Below are positions 23,501 through 34,400 of a stretch of DNA of 64,000 bases, piece after piece. This stretch comes from Plasmodium relictum (lineage: Eukaryota; Apicomplexa; Aconoidasida; Haemosporida; Plasmodiidae). The notes below the pieces were generated by a model. That model was not told the origin of the DNA, ran no database searches, and worked only from the letters and a program-made list of their open reading frames with translations. The stretch covers positions 2,294,001 to 2,358,000 of the forward strand of contig NC_041692.1 of assembly GCF_900005765.1 (NCBI RefSeq), in the 5' to 3' direction. How positions within the stretch are numbered: the stretch's first letter is position 1; each line of letters opens with the position of its first letter. The translations under genes were made by a program, and so were the position numbers.

Positions 23501-24106
23501 TCCATTTTTTGTTTTATCAGAAATTCTTGTTATATCTTTATTGCAGTTATTTTGCAAAGTTTTTTCATTATTATTGTTATAATAATTAAAATATTTATGT
23601 TGATCATTTCTACTTGTTAAAAAATCTTCATTAAAAATTATTTTATTATATTTTTTATTTTGCAAAATATGATTTAAATAAATGTATTTAATATGCCTAT
23701 TTAATGTTGTGTCGTTCTTTATTATATTCTTTAATATAAAAAGGTAATTCAACTTTGTCAGTATTTGAATGTGTATTCCATTACTTTGAGATGATTTATT
23801 AAGAAAATGTTCTTTACATTTTTTATCAAATTCCAAATATAAAAAAAAATATTTTATATTGCATTTACTTATATTTTTAAAAATGCTTATTTTCTTTTTT
23901 AGTAAAATTTCCTGATCTTTAAAAATTCGAAAACTATCATAAAATAATATATTTATATTGTAAATATTATCATGATATTTCAATATTTCAAAATTATTAT
24001 TTTGGTTATAATTTTTCTTTACTGTCACGAAATTTCTTATATATTTTTTTCTTATTTTCTCCTTAAATAAATTGGAAAAAAGTAAATAATTTTTTTTTTT
24101 TTTCAT
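20591..24106 (-). CDS. Large helical-repeat protein, possibly organellar RNA-binding (HPR/OPR-like)
   Basis: 1171 residues from the ATG at 24106; the frame continues six codons upstream only to a TTG, so the ATG is the likely start. The N-terminus is basic and aromatic (MKKKKNYLLFSNLF...), compatible with an organelle presequence, though I cannot prove it. Most of the protein is Asn/Tyr/Ile-rich and helical. In the last 450 residues Leu-rich helical pairs recur, such as DIIHLANLIHSFASFKIRD and SLSNIAISLLKLDYYNEAF. This is the pattern of heptatricopeptide/octatricopeptide-type repeats that accompany RAP domains in apicomplexan mitochondrial RNA-binding proteins. The C-terminus (NRRIIKELSHFPYYVDIVLI) is conserved-looking but not a clear RAP domain. 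I do not recognise a named gene. Confidence 0.7.
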   Translation of the reverse strand: MKKKKNYLLFSNLFKEKIRKKYIRNFVTVKKNYNQNNNFEILKYHDNIYNINILFYDSFRIFKDQEILLKKKISIFKNISKCNIKYFFLYLEFDKKCKEHFLNKSSQSNGIHIQILTKLNYLFILKNIIKNDTTLNRHIKYIYLNHILQNKKYNKIIFNEDFLTSRNDQHKYFNYYNNNNEKTLQNNCNKDITRISDKTKNGIVKTNIESNYIIDTHIFDNGSIKKNNDIKYFKLESFCNLFKNDYKIVIYSNINNKNIKHIYLDELDSNIDTQINYMYMFDNKLFEKSLLLQIYTFYEHFRDNIKRTNEFLFFLDRISEKILHKMNLIDLVYIFHIHTKQNYYNHLFLYILINKLENYLDTIIYTNNTEKNQVYNNIKYNQKSLIVFFHSLTNYYIYLNSVENNRHKDKLIKIKYMIYSKFSLYFLNYLENNYKSFKILDFILFYSSYLKLDIKNNFLKTILFDYINHKNYLLIQNDNNNHINIQIYSSFLNNFSKFFIQFNYDKSEYKKVIKALLILFENYFMIIEKLFIKKKDDAIIEYDKFEVNNIFNYNGNLTEKDKKNINKENILDEKYFHSNLENNFNENNILNIAVNRSINYFTLINILKRTQINEKAFKYENNSFKYENDKYHNIYDLGNINNNIKYIVNSLNSIYKIINHIIVTFNLNEFSRQFNKIYIYNFVNKVIYDKYIDYNIDYFKKISKYLYINLYTYNDININRLYICNYILNFFLCDLINAYIGDIILNISINDDYMIIKKLNENFFFSQIVSNSLGAIQNLKILRYDLIFNISYLIKKNIFDLDIIHLANLIHSFASFKIRDIELIKFLLNKLILQKDIEKHINDQSLSNIAISLLKLDYYNEAFNKIIFNNYKNIKSLQSLINITFYICYYNMIYKFLSKNYLNYFFQQINLSNINNLNMESKTQLKLISILVLFMHCNYCTQNIRDLFKKYRYIIQELQKNISKKKLIKSSDITLFKYTFKKIYNFIFIFKKKNRVKNFSILNKSYYKKKNISFNKYIRNLYSNLLYNKFLRKYKKIVSFNKYSNDTCVVNNNDTNSNYFINKHLNNNYNLTKKKEKKNLNYINLNNSLNLFDIFSYKFINNNSHRYINLINEKNYLNINFVAIFPFIEKPIYSTSNLHNQVYDIITSLNLNRRIIKELSHFPYYVDIVLI

Positions 24107-24175
24107 ATTATTTATTTCTAACAAATATTAAATAAGAACAATTTAATACAACAACAAAAAAAAAAAAAAAAAAAA

Positions 24176-24219
<44 letters not shown>

Positions 24220-24544
24220 CCTAATTAAAATACATATATATTTATAATATTTTATACATGATAATTTAATGTATACATATGATTAATATAATTAGGTTTA
24301 GCATTATCTAATTTCTTTATTTTTTTAATTAATATATACATTTAAAAAAAAAAAAATATATTATTTTTTAAACTGTATGCTCTATATTTTTAGAAAAACA
24401 GTTAATTTTTATATTTATTAATTCATTTAAAAAAAGAAAAAAAAAATTTTTTAATAGTTAATTCCAAATAAAATTTAGTTATTTCAATTTTAAGATATAA
24501 TACACTGAAATTTTCTCTTCTACCAATAATTTCTTGATTGTATA
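24107..24544. other. Divergent spacer with (TA)n tract
   Basis: About 440 bp between divergent genes. It contains a poly(A) run (24158-24174), a (TA)n tract at about 24181-24216, and further A/T runs. No gene; presumed shared promoter. Confidence 0.5.
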
Positions 24545-24718
24545 ATGAATAATGAAAATATAAAAAAATTAAAACCATTTGAATTAATACTTCAAAAAGG
24601 TATAACATTTTTTATAATAAAATTGTTTAAAGAAGAATTAAGACATTTTTACAAAATAAGTTATAGTATAATTAATATAAATAGTTGTTACATATATAAA
24701 ATGCATACATAAATATTA

Positions 24719-24749
<31 letters not shown>

Positions 24750-25566
24750 TATAAAAGAAATATTAATGCAAACACTTACATAAGTACATTTCGCAAATAT
24801 AAAAAGCAACATTAACGTAAACACAAAATTTTAACTTAATACTAATGCCTATAAATTATATATACACAATAATATTAAAATAAAAATTATAATTAATAAT
24901 CTTTTTTTTTTTTCTTAATAAAAGAATTATTGGATTTAGATGAAATAGAAGGTGTAGAGCTTTTTTTGATTGAAGAAAATAATCTAAAAGAAATTGGAAT
25001 TTCAATTACACCTAAGGAAGGCTATTTTAGAAATAAAAAATTTAAATTTATTATAAAATTTAAAGATAGTTATCCTATTAATCCACCAAAAATCATATGT
25101 CTAAATAAAGTAATTATTTATATAAATAGAAACATATAAAAGTAAAAAGATATAAAAAAAAAAAAAATAGTTTATAATTATATATACTTATGTTTTTTGT
25201 AAATTTTTAGATATTTCATCCAAATATTGATGAAAAAGGAAATGTCTGTTTGAATGTTTTAAAACTTGAATGGAACCCTATTATTAATTTACAAATGCTA
25301 ATATTAGGCTTACTACTTTTATTAAATGTATAATAATACATTTTAATATGATCAATTATATTTTCGTTTACTTGTTATATATATATATATATGTATATGT
25401 TTAAATATTCAAATATTACTTTAACTTTTATAATATTATTTTATCCTATCTTTTTTTAAAGGAACCTTCAACAGATGATCCATTTAATCAATTAGCAGCT
25501 GATGTATTCAAGAAAGATAAAATAAAATTTCAAGAAATAAATGACTCTATTTACCAAAAAAATTAA
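24545..25566 (+). CDS. NEDD8-conjugating E2 enzyme, UBC12-like
   Basis: Four exons (24545-24599, 24925-25109, 25211-25327, 25462-25566) give 153 residues with exact phase joins. The catalytic core is plain: FHPNIDEKGNVCLNVLKLEW contains the HPN motif and catalytic Cys93, followed by NLQMLILGLLLLLNEPSTDDP, the typical E2 segment after the active site. GNVCLN(V/I)L followed by W-x-P and EP-x-x-DP is the arrangement in UBC12, the E2 that loads NEDD8 onto cullins. The N-terminus lacks the long Lys-rich docking extension of human UBC12. Cullin neddylation is inferred from family; a ubiquitin E2 is the alternative. A UBC12 is recalled at the syntenic place in P. falciparum. Confidence 0.87.
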
Positions 25567-26244
25567 TTTCTTTATTTTTAATTTTTTTTTTTTATTAAAT
25601 ATAAATGTACATTAAATTTTTTTTTTTTTTTTATAAATATACATATATTTTAATTTATTATTTATAGTGAATAACGAATTATTTTTTTATATTTTTAAAT
25701 ATTAATTGAATTTAGAAAGAAATATGAGAAAATATATTATTAGACTTTAAAAATTAAAAATATTATTCGTTTACTTTTTAAATAATTTTGTTAAACTTCA
25801 AAAAAGAAATTTTTTAATTTGAATAAAACTTTAAAAATATATTAACTATTTTTATTTCCTTTAAAATAAATATATATATATATATATGTAAATTTGTTAT
25901 ACACTTTCTATAAAACATAGTGAAAATATTGAAGATAAAATTTAAAAAAAGAAAAAAATGATAAATAAGTAAAGCAAATTGAATTAATAAAATTCATAAT
26001 AATTGTTTTTATTATAGTAATAATTTATATATTGTTTATAATAGTAGATAAAAATTTAGTAAAAATGTTACCACTTAATTTTTAATAAAAGAATATTTAA
26101 TTTTTCAAGAAGAAATGGAAAAAAAAAAGAAAAAAAATATTATGAGGTTGAATAACTTGTAATAAATTATATAGTATATAAAGCACTTAATGTAAATATT
26201 TACATAAATATATATATATATATTTTTTTTTGTATTGCTTAACT
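25567..26244. other. Intergenic spacer
   Basis: About 680 bp between the tandem UBC12-like and L3 genes, with T runs at 25577-25591 and 25618-25632 and TA tracts near 25871-25887 and 26208-26221. Nothing recognisable. Confidence 0.4.
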
Positions 26245-27252
26245 ATGAATAATTACTTAAGTAAAAGAAAAAAAGATATTATTTCTTCCTTTTTTTTGAG
26301 AATAAAAGAGAAAAGAACGTTTTATGCTTCAAAATGGATAAGAAGATTACAATTATTAAATGAAAAATATAATTATAAAATAGATAAAGAAGAAGAAATA
26401 GAATATGAAGAAAAAAAAGAAGATGATCAAATAGAAAGAGTATATCCCTTATGGAATAGTAGAAGAACAGGCTTACTAGGATATAAAGTTGGATGTATGA
26501 GTGTTTGGGATGTATGGGGAGTAAAACACGCAGTAACAGTTGTTAAGATAAATAATTGCTTTGTATTAAATCAAAAAAATATTAGTAGAAATGGTTATGA
26601 AGCATTAGAAATAGGTATAGGTAACATGAATGTAATAAAACAAAGTAAAAACAATATAGGTAATTATATTAAAAGAAAATTAGGTTTTGTACATAAAATA
26701 AAAGAATTTAAATGTACTAGTGATTGTTTCCTACCTATTCAACATAAATTCTCTGCTAGACATTTTTCTCCAGGTCAAAATTTGTTTATTAGTTCCAGTA
26801 TAAAAAATAAAGGATTTTGTGGAGCTATGAAGAAATGGAATTTTAGTGGAAAAAACCAGTCACATGGAACTGAGAGCAAAGCACATAGAAGTTTAGGTAG
26901 TGTATCAATGGGGAAAACTATTAATATTGTTTTTAGAAATAAAAAAATGAATACCCATATAGGAGATAAAAATTTAGTTAAATGTAGTAATAACAAATTG
27001 TTCAGAATTAACAGCTTAAAAAATTTATTATTTATTAAAGGCCCGATTGGAGGTTATAAAAATAAAGTTATAAAAATATCGGATGCTAAAGGAAGATCTT
27101 TTAATAAATTTAAAAACAAAATTTTTCTATATTATCCAACTTTTATTTATAAGAAAAATAAAAAATATAAAAATGTTATTGATATGCCTCATAGTATAGA
27201 AGACCCATTTCTTTATAACGAAATACCATTATATGAGCCATCTAATAAATAA
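26245..27252 (+). CDS. Organellar (probably mitochondrial) ribosomal protein L3 (uL3m)
   Basis: 335 residues from the ATG at 26245 (the frame extends five codons further to a TTG only). Uninterrupted. L3 landmarks in order: NSRRTGLLGYKVGCM and VWGVKHAVTVVKI (first beta-barrel part), then ARHFSPGQ, GFCGAMKKWNFSGKNQSHGT, HRSLGSVSMG, NKKMNTHIGDKN and KGPIGGYKN. These are the L3 loop motifs that reach toward the peptidyl-transferase centre. The start (SRRTGLL) and the tail (YPTFIYK...EDPFLYNE) resemble mitochondrial L3 of animals more than bacterial or cytosolic L3, so I favour the mitoribosome; the apicoplast is the alternative. About 75 basic residues precede the L3 fold, compatible with a targeting sequence. 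Confidence 0.87.
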   Translation: MNNYLSKRKKDIISSFFLRIKEKRTFYASKWIRRLQLLNEKYNYKIDKEEEIEYEEKKEDDQIERVYPLWNSRRTGLLGYKVGCMSVWDVWGVKHAVTVVKINNCFVLNQKNISRNGYEALEIGIGNMNVIKQSKNNIGNYIKRKLGFVHKIKEFKCTSDCFLPIQHKFSARHFSPGQNLFISSSIKNKGFCGAMKKWNFSGKNQSHGTESKAHRSLGSVSMGKTINIVFRNKKMNTHIGDKNLVKCSNNKLFRINSLKNLLFIKGPIGGYKNKVIKISDAKGRSFNKFKNKIFLYYPTFIYKKNKKYKNVIDMPHSIEDPFLYNEIPLYEPSNK

Positions 27253-27939
27253 TTATGTATTCTTGAACCTTTTTTTGAAAAATTTTCAGGATTATATATT
27301 TTTCAAATTTTCGAGTCTTTCCCTTTTTCTTTTTTTTTTTTTATTTTATGTATATTCCATTAATTTTGAACTTTTTCATATATATATATTTTTTTTGTAA
27401 ATTTTTAACATCCCAAAATATTTACTTTTTCCTAAACTTTTCCTCTTTTTATCTTTTAAAAAAATTTGAAAATTTTAATTTCACTTTTTTTTTTATATTC
27501 GATCTCAAAAATGTCGTTATTTCCTTTTTTTCCTAAAAAAATAATTTTAATATATATTTTTTTATATATAAAAAATAATACACATAAATAACAAAAATCA
27601 ATGAACTATTTTTATATATTTTTTTTCATATTTTTTTTTTTTTTTTTTTTTTGTTCTAAATCATCGCTGGAACTTCCAATTTTTTTTCTCTTTTTAACAA
27701 TTTTATCAATTTCTTGCATCTCTTTTTTTTTAAGAGACTGTTTTAATTTACAAATAATAAAAATTGAAGCTTTTATATTATAAAAATGGTCTTATTTAAA
27801 ATAATTAAATTTTTTATTTGAATCATTAAGATTTTTCCATTTGAATATTAAGAAAATTTTGAACTTTCTATTGGATAATATAACCAAAAAAATATATACT
27901 AGAACTCATTTTAATTTCTCAGTAAAATTCTTAGCGCTC
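27253..27939. other. Intergenic spacer rich in poly(T)
   Basis: About 690 bp. Long T runs (27331-27343, 27632-27654) give Phe-rich spurious frames at 27348-27536 and 27601-27783. The stretch just before 27940 is open in the frame of the next gene but has no ATG. Confidence 0.45.
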
Positions 27940-30900
27940 ATGAAAGAAGATAAAATAAATGTTAAAATCGATAGCGAAATTAAATGTATGTATAATGGTT
28001 TTTTTTTAATAATTAAAAAAAAAAAAACTAAAAAGCATCAAATTAATAAATAATATATCTATAAAAATATAGAAAATTATATAAATATAAGTATATATCT
28101 TAGAAATGAAATTAATAAGGCTAAAGAAATTACTTAAATATTTTAACAAATATATGTTATATATATATATATATATTCTTTATTAACAGATAATAGAAGA
28201 CATATGGAAAAGGAAAAAACTTCAGATAATAAAGTAAATTTATACTTTTTAATTTTTACAAAATGCATGATAACATTATATTTGCAATATTATATATAAA
28301 TAAATATATCACTACTTTTTATTTTTTAAATATTGATACATATATATTTAACATTTTTATATTACTTTTTAATAGTAATAATTATTATGGTGTATTATTT
28401 TATATTTGCTACAGGATTGTAACTATGAATTATTTAAATATAAAAGAAGTTTATATTTAATCAGAAAAGCTATAAAACTTATAAAAAATGTAAATATATA
28501 ATAAATTATAATTAAAAAATGTAGATTATATATATTTTTTTTAATTACTATTTTCGATTATCTTTTTCAGCATTATCATAATAAAATAAATAAAGTTGAT
28601 ACTCTAAGAATAAGACAAAGAAAAAAATTATTTTACTTGGAAAAAGGAAATATAATTTTAGAAGATAAAGTACATTTAAAAATCTAAAAAAAATAGAAGG
28701 AAAAAAAAAAAATAATCTAATTATTTTTTTAATAATATATACCATTTTTCTTATTCTTTTTTAGTGTAATTTTTATTCTGAACATGTAGAAGAATTAAAA
28801 AATATATATACTGGTACTTTTTTAGAAAATAAAAAAAGCAAATTATAAAATATTAAAAAAAAATAAAAATAAATATAATAATAAAATAATAATACATTGT
28901 TTCTACTATATTGTAAATAATTTATTAACATTTATATAAACTAGAACAATTAAACCTGAAAAATGACAAAATACAAAATCTACAGGATGAAATAAATAAA
29001 ATGGTATATTTTTTGTATTTATTTATTTACTGATTTGCTTCTGAATTTATTTATTTTATATTTTTTACTCTTAGAGGGGAAATTACGATGATAAATGTGA
29101 ATCTAACACTATTAGTAAAAATATATATATATATATATATATATGCAAAATAATTTTTAATAAATGAGAAGAAATATTTTTTTATTATTTTATTTATTAG
29201 GAATTTTAAAATTACGTGAAGATCAAATTGAAAGATTATCTGAACAACTAAATACAATAAATAATTTATATCATAAGGCTAGAAAATATATATATATATA
29301 TATATTTAATAAAAATAATAAAGATATATATGAAAGATAAAAAATTAAAAAAAGTTTTAATATATAACATAAAATATGCATTTGATATAATGTATATATA
29401 TGTTTAAATCATTTCATATATTTTTCTTTCAGCAAGTTGACAATAATAAAAAATTAATCAAGGAAATAGAAGATTTGAATAAAAGCGTATTATTTAAAAT
29501 CTAATAAATTTAAATATCATTATATATATTCTTTAAATTTTTTTTTTCTTTTTTTAAATAAATATAGATACTTTACCTTAATAACAAAGTTCAAGAAGAA
29601 AAAAATAATACAGAAGATATAAAAAAGAAATTTAAAGTATAACTATTATATTTTTTAATAAAAAATTTAATATTTATGTAAAGTTAATATATAACTTTTT
29701 TTTTTTTTAATTTCTTAGTTTTATAAAAGATATAACAGGAATAGAAAAAAATTTAAACTTAATTTTGAAATCATTAATCAACATGAAGAAAAACAAAAAA
29801 TAAAAGAAAATGATGACATATGTCTATCTATTTTATGCCTTCTCAAAACAGAATTGGAAACAATAGATAGTGAAAATAAAAATGAAAAAACAAAAGAGCA
29901 GGATCAAAAAAGATTTAGAATAAAGAATCACAGTTTCTTTAAAAAAATATTAGAATCAAATTATAAGTATAAAAAGAGTAATATTTTTGATCATATTTAT
30001 AAAAAACAATTTTTCTCTTTTTACGAGGAAAAATTCACAGAAAATGATAAAGTTAAATTTCAAAATAAAAAAATTTTTTCTTTTCCTTTAAATTATAAAA
30101 AAAAACTGAACAAATACAATAATATACATAATTTAAATAAAAGAAACGTCGAAAAAACTAATGATAAAAATAAAGAAATTTTGAACGAAGGTGATAAATG
30201 GAAAAACTTATCATTAAGTAATATTTATTTTTACAATAATTTTAATGATAATTTTGATAATAATAGTGAGTATTTTAATAGAAAAAGAGATATATTTGAT
30301 AAGAATTGCGAAGAAGAATATGATAAAAATAATTATGAGTATAATGATAAGTCCGATGGTCATTATATGTATTATGATGAATACGATAATATGAATAATA
30401 ACAAAAATTATAATAAAAAGAAAAATAAGAAAAAGAATGATTATAAAAAGAGTAATGAATATAATAATAAAACTAATATCAATTATAACAATATAAGTAG
30501 TAGTGAATATAGTTATATAACTGATAATAAAATTAATAATGATAAAAGTGATAATGAATGTATTAACGATAAAAATAATGAGAACTATAATATAAATAAT
30601 AAGAATAATAATGGACACAATGATATAAATGATAATAAAATTAATGATGATAAAAGTGATAATAAATATATTAATGATAAAAATAATAACGAGAACGATA
30701 ATAGAAATAACAAGGATAATAATGGACACAATGATTTAAATGATTATAAAATTAATGATGATAAAAGTGATAATGAATATATTAACGATAAAAATAATAA
30801 CGAGAACAATAACAGAAATAATAAAAGTATAAATGATAAGAGTAATAATAAATATAGTGATATATTTAACAATAAAAGTGCTGATAATAAAAGTAATATT

Positions 30901-30951
30901 AAATACATTAATGATAAAAATGCCAATGAGCATAATAACAAGAACGATTAA
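27940..30951 (+). CDS. Multi-exon coiled-coil protein with Asn/Asp/Lys repeats, function unknown
   Basis: Eleven exons reconstructed: 27940-27985, 28190-28233, 28415-28489, 28571-28669, 28765-28813, 28945-29003, 29075-29114, 29201-29277, 29433-29486, 29568-29636, 29719-30951; 1845 nt, 614 residues. All junction phases agree and each acceptor is T-rich ending AG. Exon 1 (MKEDKINVKID...) ends at a strong GTATGT donor. The exon 8 donor appears to be GC rather than GT, since no GT exists before the in-frame stop. Residues about 60-230 are heptad-like, with charged helices such as REDQIERLSEQLNTINNLY. The C-terminal third is low complexity with a 37-residue repeat. I recognise no domain; a structural or centrosomal/cytoskeletal role would be a guess. 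It lies between L3 and the second kinesin. Confidence 0.75.
30520..30830 (+). repeat. In-frame 111-bp (37-residue) coding repeat
   Basis: Inside the last exon of the coiled-coil gene, a unit containing KINDDKSDN, YINDKNNNEN and NGHND recurs with 37-residue spacing (about 2.5 good copies plus degenerate ones on both sides). The DNA copies are nearly identical, which suggests recent slippage or unequal exchange. Confidence 0.8.
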
Positions 30952-31421
30952 AAAAGTAGCTAATATTATTATAAATATAATCCTGATTGTTAATATAAAA
31001 TTAAAAAAAAAAAAAATATAATTTTAGTGAACAAACTTAAAAATATTATATATATATATACTTTCTCCATAGTGATATTTAACAAGTATTCAAAAAGAGC
31101 ATAATAAAAATTTATAAGCATTTTTGAGGATATAGTTATTTAAACAATATATATATAACTGTTTTTTTTTTGAAAAGTTAAAACATAAAAATATAATAAA
31201 ATTATATTATGAATATACAAAATTCATATATTATTTTATACATATTAATGAAATTTCCATATATGTTTAAATGTAAGAAAAAAAAATTTTTTTTTTAATT
31301 ATTTACAATTATTTAAATAAATAAATATATGTATGTAGAAAACCATTGTATAATTTCATTAATCAAATATATATGCACATTTATAAATAATTTTTTATTA
31401 CTGAAAATGTTCTAAATTCAA
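30952..31421. other. Convergent 3' intergenic spacer
   Basis: About 470 bp between the coiled-coil gene (+) and kinesin (-) stops. AT-rich with T and A runs (31001-31016, 31280-31298). No gene seen. Confidence 0.45.
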
Positions 31422-34400
31422 TTAAGCTATTAATTTACATTTTTTATACTCACTGTTTAGATATGATATCATTTTATTTTTGTAATTAATTAATTCTTTT
31501 AAATGTACATATTCTGTTTCATTTAAAATATAAATTTTTTTATTATTAATAAGAAAATTTCTAATATTGTATGAATCTAAATTTTTTTCTAATAACTTTT
31601 TATTATGTATAAGTTCATTGTCTATTAGGTCAGAAGTATTTATTTCTATTGAATCTTTTATATCTTTTTTATGAAATATATTTTTAATGATATTGAATAT
31701 TTTCTTTATACACAAATTAGTATTTCTTTTTTTCTCTAAGTATGAAATTTCTATGTTATCAAATTTTTTTGTAACATTATTAGAATTACCTAAGCTATTA
31801 TTATTAATATTTTTATTTTTTAAAGAAACTCCATTTTCTCCTATCATTTTTATTTTTTTGTTTGATTTATCTAATTTTTTATTGTTATTAGAAATATCTA
31901 CTGTAATGTTTTCATTTATTTTTTTTATTTCATCATTAATTTTTGATTCTAGTTCTTGTAAAACATTATTAATATCACCATTTTCTTTTTGAAAAATATT
32001 TGCTTCATTTTTATCTTCTTTTTCAATTAAGTAATCATATAATTTTTTGAAATCTTTATTTTCAAATAGTTTTGTAAATTCTAAAATCTGTTCATTTTGA
32101 GAAACATTTATATTTTGAATGTTATTCTCCTTCTTTCTTTGTATTTTTCTTTTTTTGATTTGTTCATCATTAATTTCCACTTTTTTGATAATATTATTAT
32201 TTTCATTATTATTATTAGATTCATTAATTTCTTCATTATTGTAAAAACTTACCGATTTTTCTATATTATTACCTTTTTTAGTTATTTCTAAATTGTTATT
32301 AGTTTCATTAGTATTTAAAAATTTTACATTTTTATTCAATACATTAGATTTTTGGTTAATATAAGATATATCATTTGAATCAATATCTTTTAATGATTTA
32401 CAAGATTTTGATTTATTACAATTTTCATTTATAAGAAAACCATTTTTTATTTCATTACTATCTGCATTATGTGTACTTTTTACACATTTTAAATTATTAT
32501 TATTATAATTATTATAAAAATCTGTTTGAATTTTATTGATAAAGTAGTTACTATTTAAATTTTTTAGAGTTCCACTTTGTTGAAACATAGTAGCGGCATG
32601 TATAAAATTGTAAATAGTATTATTTTTTTCTATTATTTGTCTATCTAAATTTTCATTTAAATCAAAACTAGTAAATACAGTACTTTTATCAGTTGTAAAA
32701 TCACTAATAAACTTACTAAAATTATTATTAACATAATCAAAAATATTTTGAATATTTGTAACACTTAATATTTTTTCAGCAAAGTTGACATAACCTATTG
32801 TTCCATTATTATTATTTTTATCTATATTATCTAACTTTGATTTACTTATTTTTTTTTCGTTGTTTGCTTCTAAACTTATGATATATTTAGTATTTACATT
32901 TATTTTATCTTTAATTTTTTTTTTTTTTACTTCTGTATCTTTGATAGCTTTTAAATCTTTTTTATTCTTGGGTATGGCACTAGTTTCATTGAAATTGTTA
33001 TCTGATTCATTTAATAAAATTTTCTTTTGATTTAACATTTCATCTTCCAAATTTAGATCATTTTTATTTTCATTTAATTCATTTAATAAAAATATACTGT
33101 TATTTTCTTTTACAGTATTTACTATATTAAGTATTTCATCAAACATTTTTTCGTCTTCTTTCATGTTACCCTTTAAGATAGTTAAGTTAAATTTGAGAAT
33201 ATTGCATATATCGTTTTTCATTTTTATTAAAATATCTCCTATTAAAGCATCATCTTCCTCAATAATATCATCTTTTGAAGTGTTTGTCCTTGTTAAATTG
33301 TCCCTATACAAATTGCTATTTTCTTCTATAATTTTATTACTGAAGTTTTCTACTTTATTTAAATAATCAATAGTTAATTTATTTCCATCTTCATTATTAA
33401 TATTTTCTTCATCTTTCTTTTCCTTTTTTTTATTATGTAATTTATCATAATTTTTATTGTTTATAGTTGATAGTGGATCTATATTATTTTTTTGTTTTTC
33501 TTCATTTATCTTGTTGAATTTCGCCTTTTCTTCTTCTGTTAGAACTTTTAAATCATCAAATGTTTTTAATATATATTCATTTATATCATTATTTTCTGTT
33601 TCTTTATTTAGTTGTTGTTTAATTATATCTATTTTGTTTTTGTAAGACTCAATAAAAAAGTCCAAGTATTTTACCTTCCCTGTACTTTTAAATCCACATA
33701 TATAGCTAAAAATACATAAGCTAAAACAGAAGAAAATTATATCTTTATTTATATGACTACTATTAAAATTACAGAATATATTTAATTTTTTATCAGTTGT
33801 ATTATTTGCATCATTTATATTAGTAACTTTTTTGCTTTCATCTTCATAATCCTCTTTTTTAATTTCTATTTTCTCCTCACGTATTACTGGTCTTGCTTTA
33901 ACCATTTTAGCTCGTTGAGCAAATTTAATAGTAGAAGCTGTTTCATTTAAATATTGCAATTGAGATGACAACGTACATATAAGGATACTTTTACAATTAT
34001 TTCCCAAACTATCTGATAATACTCTAGTAAGTTTTGAATCGCGATATGGAATATGAACACTAGTGGTAACAGAACCGTCACATTTAGTTTTTTTTGTTGT
34101 ATTTGATATTTGTTTTGGTATACTTGAAGAATTACATTCATCTATTATATTGCCTTCACTTTGTTCATTATTAAGATCGCTTTCATTGTTATTTCTCTCT
34201 TTATTATTTTTTTCTATTTTTTCCTTCATTTGCATTACAGCCAATGAATTAATGACCTTACTCAGAACTGTTAAACTTTTATTAATCATAGTAGTTTCAA
34301 TTTTAATTGATCCAGTAGCCTTTGTTTGTTTTAATCTTTCACTCCCAGCTAGATCTACCAAACAGAGCTTGCCACATCTCATAGTATTAGTAGAATGAAT

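Noticed and set aside
27601-27783. 60-codon plus-strand Phe-rich frame
   Set aside because: Translation of a poly(T) tract in the L3/coiled-coil spacer.
30214-30729. 171-codon minus-strand frame, Ile/Val-rich
   Set aside because: Complement of Asn/Asp-rich repeats in the coiled-coil gene; no ATG-led coding character, and two other overlapping frames show the same artefact.
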